The position numbers and the translations under genes were made by a program. Shown in pieces: positions 53,276-62,935 of a DNA stretch of 64,000 bases (the first letter of the stretch is position 1; the number at the start of each line of letters is the position of its first letter). The notes below the pieces were generated by a model, which ran no database searches, was not told the DNA's origin, and saw only the letters and a list, made by a program, of their open reading frames with translations. The stretch is from Neocallimastix lanati (nom. inval.) (lineage: Eukaryota; Neocallimastigomycota; Neocallimastigomycetes; Neocallimastigales; Neocallimastigaceae), in contig JACVTC010000002.1 of the NCBI GenBank assembly GCA_016946835.1, positions 3,704,001 to 3,768,000 on the forward strand. The letters are read 5' to 3'.

Positions 53276-53728
53276 TTGATGTTAGAAGAGAACTACTTTA
53301 TGAATATTTTAAAAAAGAATTACTTCAGGATTATATTAGAAGAGAACTATTTTATAATGATAATAGAAGAGAATCACTTTACTATAATTTTAAAAGAGAA
53401 CTATTTTACAAGGATATTAGTAGGAAACTCATACTCTATGATTTTGAAAGAGAATTTATTATTCATCGTTATAAAAATATTTATATGTCTTATGATATTG
53501 AATTTATTCTTTCAAATTATTATAAATCAATATTATGGACCATTACACATTACACTTATTGTTGAAAGGTATAAATTTAATCATAATTTATTAAATAATA
53601 GTAATCAAAATAAAAAATCTACATTAAATAAAAATAATACCACTCAAAAAAAAAGAGGAATTTATCAAATGTTATCATCTAAATTTCATCAATTTTATCA
53701 AATAATGAGAAAAATAATGAAAAAATAA
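53276..53728 (+). CDS. Hypothetical protein with 9-residue tandem repeats and one membrane segment
   Basis: A 150-residue frame. Residues 2-63 are seven copies of a 9-residue unit like ILEENYFxM (LEENYFMN, LKKNYFRI, LEENYFIM, IEENHFTI, LKENYFTR), that is a 27-base DNA repeat. Then a hydrophobic segment (about 59-83, LLFIVIKIFICLMILNLFFQ), a short motif NQYYGPLHITLIVERYKF, and a basic Asn/Lys-rich tail. I do not recognise it. The conserved repeat phase and amino-acid-level pattern argue for a real gene or recent remnant; no promoter or homologue supports it. Confidence 0.35.
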   Translation: MMLEENYFMNILKKNYFRIILEENYFIMIIEENHFTIILKENYFTRILVGNSYSMILKENLLFIVIKIFICLMILNLFFQIIINQYYGPLHITLIVERYKFNHNLLNNSNQNKKSTLNKNNTTQKKRGIYQMLSSKFHQFYQIMRKIMKK

Positions 53729-54336
53729 ATAATTTATCAAAATCTCATATCTGAAGATGACTATGACCAATACGTAAATATTTATAATTTAATAAAGAAT
53801 TATATATTAAATAATTATAATAATCAATAATAAACATTAATAATGTTTTTGTGTATAAATATTTTATAATTTAATATTAAATATTAAAAAATAAATAACT
53901 ATAATTGATTTTAATATCAGAAAAAAAATTATTAAAAATAACAATGACAACAAAAACAGTATATATATATATATAATAAAAATAAAAATAAAAAAAAAAA
54001 AATACTTATAATAATTTTATATATAATTACTAAGATATATTATTATATAATATATTTTATGTAACTTTTAATTAAGATAAATATAAATATTTTAATTTTG
54101 ATTATTTATTTAATATAATAAATTTATTATATATCTTTTATGTAATATTATACTTTAATAATAAAATCTGGACATATTATTAATTAAGCCATACAGCTTT
54201 GATAGTTTAATTAACAAATATATGCATATATGTTCATATGATCAATATAGCTTTATAGTTTATATAAACAATACAGGTTTTATTGTTCAATAGTTCAAAT
54301 ATTTTTCTATATATATATATTTTTTTCAATATATGT

Positions 54337-54367
<31 letters not shown>

Positions 54368-55099
54368 TTTTTAATTAATAAATTTCAATTTTGTATCTAA
54401 TCAATTTTATTATAAAAAATAAGTTTCTTCTAATAAACTTTTTTATTGTTTCATTTTTTTACGGAAAATTTTTAATTTTATTTTTATATTTTATGGAATT
54501 TTTTTTTTTTTTTTTTTTATATTTTATATTAATAATGATATTAATGATATTTTATTGTAATGTTTCACATATAAATATTTTCATATGAATTTAGTAATTT
54601 ATTTTATAATTAACCTTATTTATAATAATAATAGTAAATTTATTAAAAATTTATGTAATAAATTTACTTATACACATAATTTACATATACTTAATTTGAA
54701 ACACTCAGTAAGGTCGTTCAGTATGGACATTTCTGCCTTTATGGAAGTGTGCTCCAGGCGTTACACACCGGAAAAAAAAATTAAAATAAACAAATTAATA
54801 TAAGAATAAATAATTTCTCTAATAAAGTAAAAAACTTTTGTAGAAATTATAAAATTTCTCTTAAATAAATAAATTAATAAATATTAAATCATTTTAAATT
54901 AATAATATTCTTCAACCTATATCTTAACTATGATAAATATATAATATATAATTTTAATTTTAAATATTATAAGAAAACTTGTTTTAATAAAGTTTATTGA
55001 AATAATTAATTTTTGGTCAAAATATTTTAATTATTTATAAAATTAAGAATTTTTAAAAATAAAATAAAATCAATATTGTATTAATTAGAAGATATATAA
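53729..55099. other. Intergenic A/T-rich region
   Basis: No gene supported. A less A/T-rich patch at 54700-54770 is open in one plus frame (SVRSFSMDISAFMEVCSRRY) but has no recognised motif. (AATA)n at about 54340-54363 and a T-run at about 54498-54519. Confidence 0.5.
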
Positions 55100-55595
55100 A
55101 TATATAATAAAATAAAATAAAATAAATAGTAGAATTTGAATAAAATTAAAGTATAGATTGAATAAAAATATAAAAAATAGTTGAAATATAAATATAAAAT
55201 ACAGATTGAATAAAATAAAATAAAATAAATAGTTGAAATATAAATATAAAATACAGATTGAATAAAATAAAATAAAATAAATAGTTGAAATATAAATATA
55301 AAGTACAGATTGAATAAAATAAAATAAAATAAAAAATAAAAAAAAATAAAAAATAAAAAAATAAAAATAAATAAAATAAGACAAAATAAAAAATAAAAAA
55401 AAATAAAAAATAAAAAATAAAAAATAAAAAATAAAAGATAAAAAATGAAAAAATAAAAATAAAAAATAAAAAAATAAATTTAAATTAAATTATTAAATAT
55501 TAAATAAGAAAAGTACAGATTGAATAAAATGAAATAAAATAAAATAGTTTAAATATGAAGATGAAGTACAGATTAAATAAAATAAAATAAAATAA
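55100..55595. repeat. ~52-bp tandem repeat and A-rich satellite-like block
   Basis: The unit AGTTGAAATATAAATATAAA...TACAGATTGAATAAAATAAA recurs at about 55178, 55230 and 55282 (period about 52), with degenerate units before (55125) and after (55510-55595). The middle (55320-55480) is (AAAAAT)n. Confidence 0.75.
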
Positions 55596-55917
55596 ATTTT
55601 TTAAGTTTAATGATTATAAGTATTAATTTTAAATTGTTATTAATATTTATGAATAATGATTTTGACACTTTATGGAGAAAATGCATAGGTAGATTCTTTT
55701 GATACTTTTTGAAGAAATTTTTGTTAAATAGAATGATTTCTAGATTATAGAAATAGTATTTTATATTTCCTGAAATATGATGGAAGTATTTAAAAAATAC
55801 TTTCATTATCATTCTATTTTTTAATAGGAACATATTGATATGAATTACAAGGTATTGAATTTATTAATTTAAAATAGTAATGATCTTAATAAAGTATATA
55901 AACATATATATTACTAC

Positions 55918-56051
<134 letters not shown>

Positions 56052-56483
56052 TCCAAATTTCTTCTTAAAATTTCCCAAAAAGTAATGTTATCATGTCTCA
56101 ACATTAACTATTTTATTATTAAATTTTATATTTTTATGCGATCAATCTCTATCTAAAAATAACATTTACATTAAAAAAATAATTCTAATTGTAATAAGTT
56201 TAGTTCTTTTCTTTTCTTCATTTTTTTCATTTTTATTATTTATATTTTTTTTTATATTTACATTTTTATATTTATATTTTTATATTTTTATTTTTTTTCT
56301 ATTATTTTTTTTTTTTGAATAAATTCAAATAGTATCAATTTGATACAACATTGGAGATTAAAAATCTACATTCAGATATTAAAAATTTATTTATAATCAT
56401 TAATGTTACATATTTATTTTTTGTTGTATTATTTTAATTATTAAAAGAACAGGGTTATTTTTTAGTTTTATATGATGGGGATC

Positions 56484-56809
56484 GTGCATTTCGCAATGTG
56501 GCATATTAATTGTTTTAAATAAAGCCATTCATTTTTAAGATATTCTATACAATCATAAACAAATATAAATAATTAATTATTATTTTAAAAGAAATAATAA
56601 TATATTTTTTCAAATAAATATTATTAAATAACTATTTCAAAAGAAATAATAATATATTCTATTAAAAAAGAAATATAAAAAATTATTTTTATAATTGAAT
56701 ATTAATAAATTATATATATGAAAAAAGAATATTTATTATTTATTTAATTATTATTTATTAAATTATTAAAAAAGCCACATATAAAAATACGCCACATTGC
56801 GAAACGCAC
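56484..56809. mobile_element. MITE-like element with 24-bp terminal inverted repeats
   Basis: Left end GTGCATTTCGCAATGTGGC plus ATATT (56484-56507) and right end, reversed, GTGCGTTTCGCAATGTGGC plus GTATT (56809-56786) differ at two positions. The 326-base interior is non-coding, A/T-rich DNA. The GC-rich ends contrast sharply with the surroundings. No clean target-site duplication was found, so the superfamily is open. Confidence 0.8.
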
Positions 56810-57461
56810 TAGATTCGTATATTATTTATTATACTATTAAAATAACTTTTTTAATTATTATTATCTTATAAATTGTTAAAATAATCATATTTTATTTTAT
56901 ATTTTTATATTATTAAAATTATATTTTTATATTCTTATATTATTATCAATATTATATTTTTATCTTATATTAATATTTTATTCTTATATTTTTATGTTGT
57001 GTAACATCTATCTTTGTGTATTAATTCATAGAATTATCACATGATTAAATATGTAATTTTTACTATAAAAAATAATTATTTTTATTATCTTAAAAAAATG
57101 AGTTCTTTACATTAATAAAATTTATGTATTAAATAAATACAAAAATAAATAAAGTTTTGTTAAGGTTTTAGAGAATTAAATAAAAATAAAGTAAGGAAAC
57201 ACAAATTTTATTTATTTATTTATTATTTTTATTTATAAATTTATTTGATTTTATTTGATGATATTTAAAAATTAGTAGCAAAATTTACAACTATTTATAC
57301 TTTTTTTTCAAGGCATAAAAGTTGTTCTTGCCACTAAATTACATTTTATTATTATTTTTCTTTTTATATATAAAAACTATTAAATTTAAATTGATTTTTA
57401 TAATCAATTATATAAAATTTAATTATAACAATATAAATAAAATACATTTATAATATTAATA

Positions 57462-57515
<54 letters not shown>

Positions 57516-58025
57516 CTAATCTATCTAAAATATTACTAATAAGAATTTATTTAATTGGCTAAAATTTTTATTACAATCTGTTAAAATATTCAAATAAAAA
57601 TAAAAATACTATTCTAATATAAAGGTTTTTAATAAAATAAAATATTTTTCAATATAAAATAAAACATTTCGATATAAAATTTTATAATAAAAGTTAAAAT
57701 ATAATATATAAATTTTTAATTATCAATATATAAAAATATTATTAATACAAATTTTCATTATTAATATAAAAATAAAAAAATAAGATTTATTATTAATATT
57801 GTTAATATAAGTTTTAAATATATAAAAATATTACTATTAATATAAGATTTAATATAAAAATTATAAAGTTTAATATAATTTTTGATCTAATTTTTAATCT
57901 TTGAATTTAAAAATTTATTAAAGTACAAAAATAATAATGTACACATAATGTATTAGAAATAAATCGTAGATTTAATTAAGAATGCATTATTTAGTACATT
58001 CTTATCAAGATGCCCCGACGAAGAC
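56810..58025. other. A/T-rich region downstream of the Gypsy element
   Basis: No gene. A 50-T run at 57466-57515. The 3' LTR of the minus-strand Gypsy element would be expected here, after the purine-rich GTCGGGGCATC (minus strand, about 58018-58008). I see no copy of any sequence from 62936-64000, so no LTR pair can be declared. Confidence 0.55.
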
Positions 58026-61000
58026 TCAAGCTTCTCTGTAAGCGGAGTTAAACTTTACTAAATTTTTAAAATGAACATTCCTATCGAGTTGTTTCCCAGT
58101 TTTCTGATCGATTAAGGTTGCCGTGTTGAATTGAATTTTTAAAATTTTAAATGGTCCATTGTAATATGGTTCTAGCTTAGTGCGGCTAAAGTTTCTAACA
58201 AGAACAAGATCACCAGCTTTTAATTCTTTTCCTTTTTTCATACTTATTTGTTCTTCTCGTCTTGTTGCCCAATACTTGTTAGCATTCTTCACATTTTCGC
58301 ATGCTTCTCTAGTCCATTGATAATGACGAACAAATTTTTCCATTAAAATTTCATCATACGATTTACCTGCATTTTCAATTGTTCTTATGGCTATATCATA
58401 AGGCTGTTGGTCTTCTCTTCCATATACTAATTCAAAACTAGAATGTCCGGTAGCTGTGTTTTTGGTAGTTCGAAGTGCCCATAAAGCAGAAGGTAAAACT
58501 TCATCCCAATCTTGATTTTTCCTTCCTAATAAACGAAGTAATTTTCCAATTTCTTTATTTCGGTTTTCAGTGAGACCATTGGATTCAGGGTGATAGGTAG
58601 CTATGAATTTTACATAAACATCATAAAGATCAAGAAAGATTTTAGTCATATCAGAAGTGAATTGGACTCCATTATCTGTAGTAATAACTTGAGGCACACC
58701 ATGTCTTGCAAAAACGTTTATTAAAAATTTAATTATATCAGAGGAAGTTATGTTTTCAGTGGGTTCGGCTTCAACCCATTTGGTAAAGTAATCAACAGTT
58801 ACTATAATATATTGATTATTATTTCTTGTTTTTGGTAACGGTCCTATAATATCTAATCCTAAATGCACAAAGGGACCCTCCACTTTAGTTGGATGGATTT
58901 CGGTTGGTTCTGGATATGGTTGAGGACGATTTAACTGGCATTTTTCACAATTACTAACAATTCTTTTGATATCTTTAATCATATGATTCCAATAAAAGTT
59001 TTTCTTAAGTCTTTGATATGTTTTGTAATATCCTTCGTGGCCAATATTATGAGCTTCTAAAATTAATTTAAACCTTTCATTTTCGTCCGTTATTAATTTT
59101 CTATAATTTCCATTGTCGATAAAATAATCTTCACCATCAATAACAGTAAACTTTTCATTAATAAATTCCTTTATAACTTTAGATAATAATTCTTCATTAT
59201 TTCCATTAGTAATTTTTGTTAATAATATCTTTCTCTCTTCCTTACTTTTCATTCTTGAAAGAGCATCAGCTAACACATTCTTTTTGCCTGATTCATATTT
59301 TATATTAATTCCGAGCATACTAGCGGTTAGACACCATCTTGTTTGCCTTGCATTCAAAGGTTCTTTATTCTTAAATAAACCAACTAATGGTTTATGATCT
59401 GTGTAAATAGTTGTAGGTAATGGATTTCCTTCAATATAAGATTTAAATTTAGTCATACAGTAAAACAAAGCGGTTCCTTCTAAATCGGTAATACCATAAT
59501 TCTTTTCAGCTTTCTTTAAACTTCTACTTATAAAGTGTATTGGATGCTCCTTACCGGTTTCTTCTTCTTTTTGTAAAAGAACTCCACCAATTCCATTATA
59601 CGAAGCATCAGTTCTAATGATAAAAGGTTTGTCAAATGACGGAAATTTTAGAATAGGTGCATTGATTAATTTTTCTTTTAGGAGTTCAAAGCTTTCTTGT
59701 TGTTCTTTATTCCATTCATATTTGGTATTCTTTTTCAATAATTTACATAAAGGTGAGGTAATTTGAGCATATTTAGGAATAAAATCACGATAATATCCCA
59801 CTGCTCCTAAAAATGATCTTAATTCATGAAGTGATGAAGGGGCTTCCCACTTCTTAATAGCTGTTATCTTACTTTCCATGGGACTTAATCCTTTAGTAGT
59901 AAGTTTGTGACCTAATACATCAACTTCAGTTTGAAGAAAATGGCACTTTTCAATATTAATTTTTAACTTGTTTTCTTTAAATACTTCTAATACTTGTTTA
60001 ATATGAATTAAATGTTCTTCGATACTTTTTGAATAGATCAAAACATCATCAATAAATACATAAACAAATTCACCAATAAAAGGGAATAAAATTTTATTCA
60101 TTTCTCTTTGGAAGGTTGAGGGAGCTCCAGTAAGTCCAAAAGGCATAACCTTAAATTGATAATTTCCAAACTTAGTAGTGAAAGTGGTTACTTCAACGCT
60201 TTCTTCATCCATTAAGATTTGGTGAAAACCAGAAAATAAATCAAGAGTTGTAAATATTTTAGCTCCTCCGAGACTATCAAAAATTTCATCTATATATGGA
60301 ACTGAATAAGAATCTTTTTCTGTCATATCATTGACTTTTCGGTAGTCAATGCACAAGCGCCACTTTCCATTGTGTTTTAGAATGAGTACTACTGGAGATG
60401 ACCATTCTGAACAGGATGGTTCTATCAATCCTTTCTTAATAAGCTTTGTAAGTTCTTCTTTTAAGATATCTGATTTTAATTTAGTTAACCTATAACTTCT
60501 TAATTTTACTGGCTTTGCATTTGCTTTCAAACGGATCTTATGTGGTGAAAGTTTAGAAGGAGTTAGTTCTTCTGTTGAAGTGGCAACTATGTCAATCATT
60601 TCTTTGAGAATTTTAATAATTTGTTCTTTATAATCTTTATTTAAGGTACTTAAAAATTCATCACTCTCAATAAATTCCATTGGAGTTAATTCCTTTATAA
60701 TTTCCTTTTCATTATTCGTTTCTTCAACTTTTCTAATAGTGCAGATTATACTTTCTTCATCATAATATTGATTATTTATTTTAGCTATTTCTTCGTATTC
60801 ACTTTCTGACAAAAGTTTACATAGACTGTTTAAGGTTGGATGAATAAATAAACAATGATCGATTTGAGTTTTAAAGTTTATTAACATATCATAAAATGAG
60901 TCTTCTTTCTCAATAATTCTAAAGTCCGCATTAAATTCATAATTATTAATTTTTACTGGTAATCGAACAATAATTCCTTCCGAGTATTCTTCATCTTGTG

Positions 61001-62030
61001 TTGCTAGTTGGATTCTTCCACGACTTTTTCCAACTATTTCATATTCACCAGGTAATTTATCAAAATACTGCTTAGTAACGATGCTTAGGTTACTACAAGA
61101 ATCAATTAAAAGTTTTCCTAGTACTCCGTCAACACTTGCATCAACCATTGCTAAGTCTTCTTCGGCTACTTCATTACTTTTACTTATGTAGCTATGGTCA
61201 TAGTTATTTACTAATAAAGTTCGTGCTATTACATTGTCTACAGTTCCAATTATTTTAGACTTTTCTAACTTTAAACCTTGAGTTAATTGTGAACGAATTT
61301 TAGGACATGCATTCAAGAGTTGACCTATCGTAATACTGGATTTAAGATTATTTAAATCATCCATAATATTGTAAGGTTCTTTATTATTCATCATTTTGAT
61401 ATTCCTTTTTACTAATTGAGTATTTCCATTATTAGTTTCCTTAGTTTTTGTTGAAATTAATTTTTCCAAAGTATTAGTTTTATTTTGTTGATTATCTTTA
61501 TTCATTTCTAGATCTTCTATTTCATTATCGATTACAAGTATATCTTCAGATTCAACTTTTTCCTTTCCTTTTGATGAATAATTGTTGTTTTCTTCTTTAC
61601 TTTCTCTTACTCTTGTCATATTTCTTAATTCCTTTTCTTTTTGTTTTTCTTTGTTAATATTTGGTTGAGTTAAAATTGAAGGAAGTATTTGATTTTTATA
61701 AACTTTATTTGGTTTATTATGCAGCTCATTTTCTTTCTTCTTTCTTAAAGCAGGAGTTGCAAAAGGACGTGGATTATCTTTTAAACTTTTATGTACTTTC
61801 TTGGAATTATTTTCTTCTTTTTCGCTGTTATTATCATTCATTTTTCTTTTTACAGCATTTATAATGATATCATCCTCACTTTCAGTTGTGTCACTAAAAT
61901 CAGATTCTTCAGATTCTTCGTTAAAGGAATTATTATCAATTGGAGTATTCTTAGTAAAAGTATTATTTTGTAAATTATTTAATGAAGCTATTGTTTTGTC
62001 ATTGGGAGTGCTTCTGCTCCCATTTAGAAG
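58026..62030 (-). CDS. Ty3/Gypsy Pol polyprotein (protease, RT, RNase H, integrase), made by -1 frameshift
   Basis: The pol frame is open from the gag frameshift site (62030) to 58026, 1334 residues; the first Met is only at 61841. Order (numbered from 62030): protease LLIDSCSNLSIV (about 305-320), with DSC instead of the usual D(S/T)G; RT with CIDYRKVND, TLDLFSGFHQI, MPFGLTGAPSTFQREMN and FIDDVLIYS (about 655-665); RNase H FIIRTDASYNGIGGVLLQ (about 803); integrase HHCC zinc finger (H...H...CEKCQ, about 996-1030) and catalytic D in GLDIIGP, D in TDNGVQF, E in GLTENRNKE (about 1058, 1118, 1154). It ends in a C-terminal domain with LKAGDLVLVRN. No stops interrupt it, so the coding part looks intact. 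It copies RNA into DNA and inserts it. Confidence 0.95.
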   Translation of the reverse strand, partial: LLNGSRSTPNDKTIASLNNLQNNTFTKNTPIDNNSFNEESEESDFSDTTESEDDIIINAVKRKMNDNNSEKEENNSKKVHKSLKDNPRPFATPALRKKKENELHNKPNKVYKNQILPSILTQPNINKEKQKEKELRNMTRVRESKEENNNYSSKGKEKVESEDILVIDNEIEDLEMNKDNQQNKTNTLEKLISTKTKETNNGNTQLVKRNIKMMNNKEPYNIMDDLNNLKSSITIGQLLNACPKIRSQLTQGLKLEKSKIIGTVDNVIARTLLVNNYDHSYISKSNEVAEEDLAMVDASVDGVLGKLLIDSCSNLSIVTKQYFDKLPGEYEIVGKSRGRIQLATQDEEYSEGIIVRLPVKINNYEFNADFRIIEKEDSFYDMLINFKTQIDHCLFIHPTLNSLCKLLSESEYEEIAKINNQYYDEESIICTIRKVEETNNEKEIIKELTPMEFIESDEFLSTLNKDYKEQIIKILKEMIDIVATSTEELTPSKLSPHKIRLKANAKPVKLRSYRLTKLKSDILKEELTKLIKKGLIEPSCSEWSSPVVLILKHNGKWRLCIDYRKVNDMTEKDSYSVPYIDEIFDSLGGAKIFTTLDLFSGFHQILMDEESVEVTTFTTKFGNYQFKVMPFGLTGAPSTFQREMNKILFPFIGEFVYVFIDDVLIYSKSIEEHLIHIKQVLEVFKENKLKINIEKCHFLQTEVDVLGHKLTTKGLSPMESKITAIKKWEAPSSLHELRSFLGAVGYYRDFIPKYAQITSPLCKLLKKNTKYEWNKEQQESFELLKEKLINAPILKFPSFDKPFIIRTDASYNGIGGVLLQKEEETGKEHPIHFISRSLKKAEKNYGITDLEGTALFYCMTKFKSYIEGNPLPTTIYTDHKPLVGLFKNKEPLNARQTRWCLTASMLGINIKYESGKKNVLADALSRMKSKEERKILLTKITNGNNEELLSKVIKEFINEKFTVIDGEDYFIDNGNYRKLITDENERFKLILEAHNIGHEGYYKTYQRLKKNFYWNHMIKDIKRIVSNCEKCQLNRPQPYPEPTEIHPTKVEGPFVHLGLDIIGPLPKTRNNNQYIIVTVDYFTKWVEAEPTENITSSDIIKFLINVFARHGVPQVITTDNGVQFTSDMTKIFLDLYDVYVKFIATYHPESNGLTENRNKEIGKLLRLLGRKNQDWDEVLPSALWALRTTKNTATGHSSFELVYGREDQQPYDIAIRTIENAGKSYDEILMEKFVRHYQWTREACENVKNANKYWATRREEQISMKKGKELKAGDLVLVRNFSRTKLEPYYNGPFKILKIQFNTATLIDQKTGKQLDRNVHFKNLVKFNSAYREA

Positions 62031-62036
62031 TTTAAA
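62003..62036 (-). promoter_or_regulatory. -1 ribosomal frameshift signal between gag and pol
   Basis: On the minus strand the heptamer T TTA AAC (62036-62030) is in phase with gag codons TCT TTA AAC, two codons before the gag stop. Seven bases downstream is a stem TGGGAG/CTCCCA (62022-62017 with 62008-62003) with an eight-base loop. A canonical slippery site, spacer of 7 and stem-loop form the standard -1 signal. Slipping yields exactly the open pol frame. Confidence 0.85.
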
Positions 62037-62935
62037 GACTTTTTGGAATATATTTCTTTTTTATTTTTTTCCATAATCTTATTTAATTGAGGGCAATAAT
62101 ATGAGTAATGACCTTCTTCCTTACAGAAGAAGCAAGTTTTAACGGATAAATTTCTCATTTTCTGGGTTGATTCTTCTATAATATCTTGAGGTTTCGGTTT
62201 ATTATTTGTTTGATTTGTTTGGAAAGTTTCGTTTCTTCTTTTAGGATAAAGTCTTGAAGTAGTACTGTTTTGATTATTTTGATTATGTTGGGAATTATTA
62301 ACATTATAGGTATTAATATTATTGTTCCTTACAGAAAGTCTATCTACTTTCTCGGCAATTTTGAAAGCTTTATCCATACTTATATCATCTTTAAGGGATA
62401 ATTTCTTCCAGGCTTCATAATTATTTTGAATAGAATCAATATAATCTAGTACACCAATGCGCTTTCTTCTCTTTTTATCAAGTTTAGTGTACAAAGTTCT
62501 ATATCTTACATTAAAGTCTTTAATCTTTTCGTTTCTTTTAATTCGCATTGCACGAAGTTCTTTAAGAAGTAAATTTTGGTCTTCTTTAATACCGTAAAAA
62601 TTTTCAAGACTTGAAATAATTTTTTCAAGGGAAGGAAATTTAATATCATCATCAACATTTTCTTCTTCATCATCATCTTCTTCTTCATCTGATGAATCAT
62701 CACTTTCATCATCACTATCTTCTCCCAAATCTTCAATAACGCGTTGTACTTCACCAGAGCTGGTAAGTAAACAAGCATTAAATATTGTTTCCGGATCTGT
62801 GATACCTTGTATCTTGATCCAAAGTTTTAATTCAGTAGCCCAGGACTTTATATCTAAATTGTCCTTGCTAAGCTTCACTATGTCTCGTAATTCTTTCTTT
62901 AATTCTTTAAAACTTAAAGTACTTTTAGTAGACAT
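62024..62935 (-). CDS. Ty3/Gypsy Gag (capsid and CCHC nucleocapsid)
   Basis: A 303-residue frame. The N-terminal part (about 25-70, with LKLWIKIQGITDPETIFNAC) is capsid-like. An acidic stretch (about 78-95) and a second helical part (LRAMRIKRNEKIKDFNVRYR) follow, then a basic Asn-rich linker and one CCHC knuckle CFFCKEEGHYSYYC (about 268-281), which binds the RNA. It ends KKSLNF, with the frameshift site in its last codons, and overlaps pol by seven bases of reading frame (pol starts at 62030). Confidence 0.92.
   Translation of the reverse strand: MSTKSTLSFKELKKELRDIVKLSKDNLDIKSWATELKLWIKIQGITDPETIFNACLLTSSGEVQRVIEDLGEDSDDESDDSSDEEEDDDEEENVDDDIKFPSLEKIISSLENFYGIKEDQNLLLKELRAMRIKRNEKIKDFNVRYRTLYTKLDKKRRKRIGVLDYIDSIQNNYEAWKKLSLKDDISMDKAFKIAEKVDRLSVRNNNINTYNVNNSQHNQNNQNSTTSRLYPKRRNETFQTNQTNNKPKPQDIIEESTQKMRNLSVKTCFFCKEEGHYSYYCPQLNKIMEKNKKEIYSKKSLNF

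Noticed and set aside
55085-55384. Tyr/Phe/Leu-rich minus-strand protein
   Set aside because: Translation of the 52-bp A-rich tandem repeat.
61841-61841. Met at 61841 as the true start of Pol
   Set aside because: The pol frame is open upstream to a canonical frameshift site in gag phase, which explains expression without this Met.
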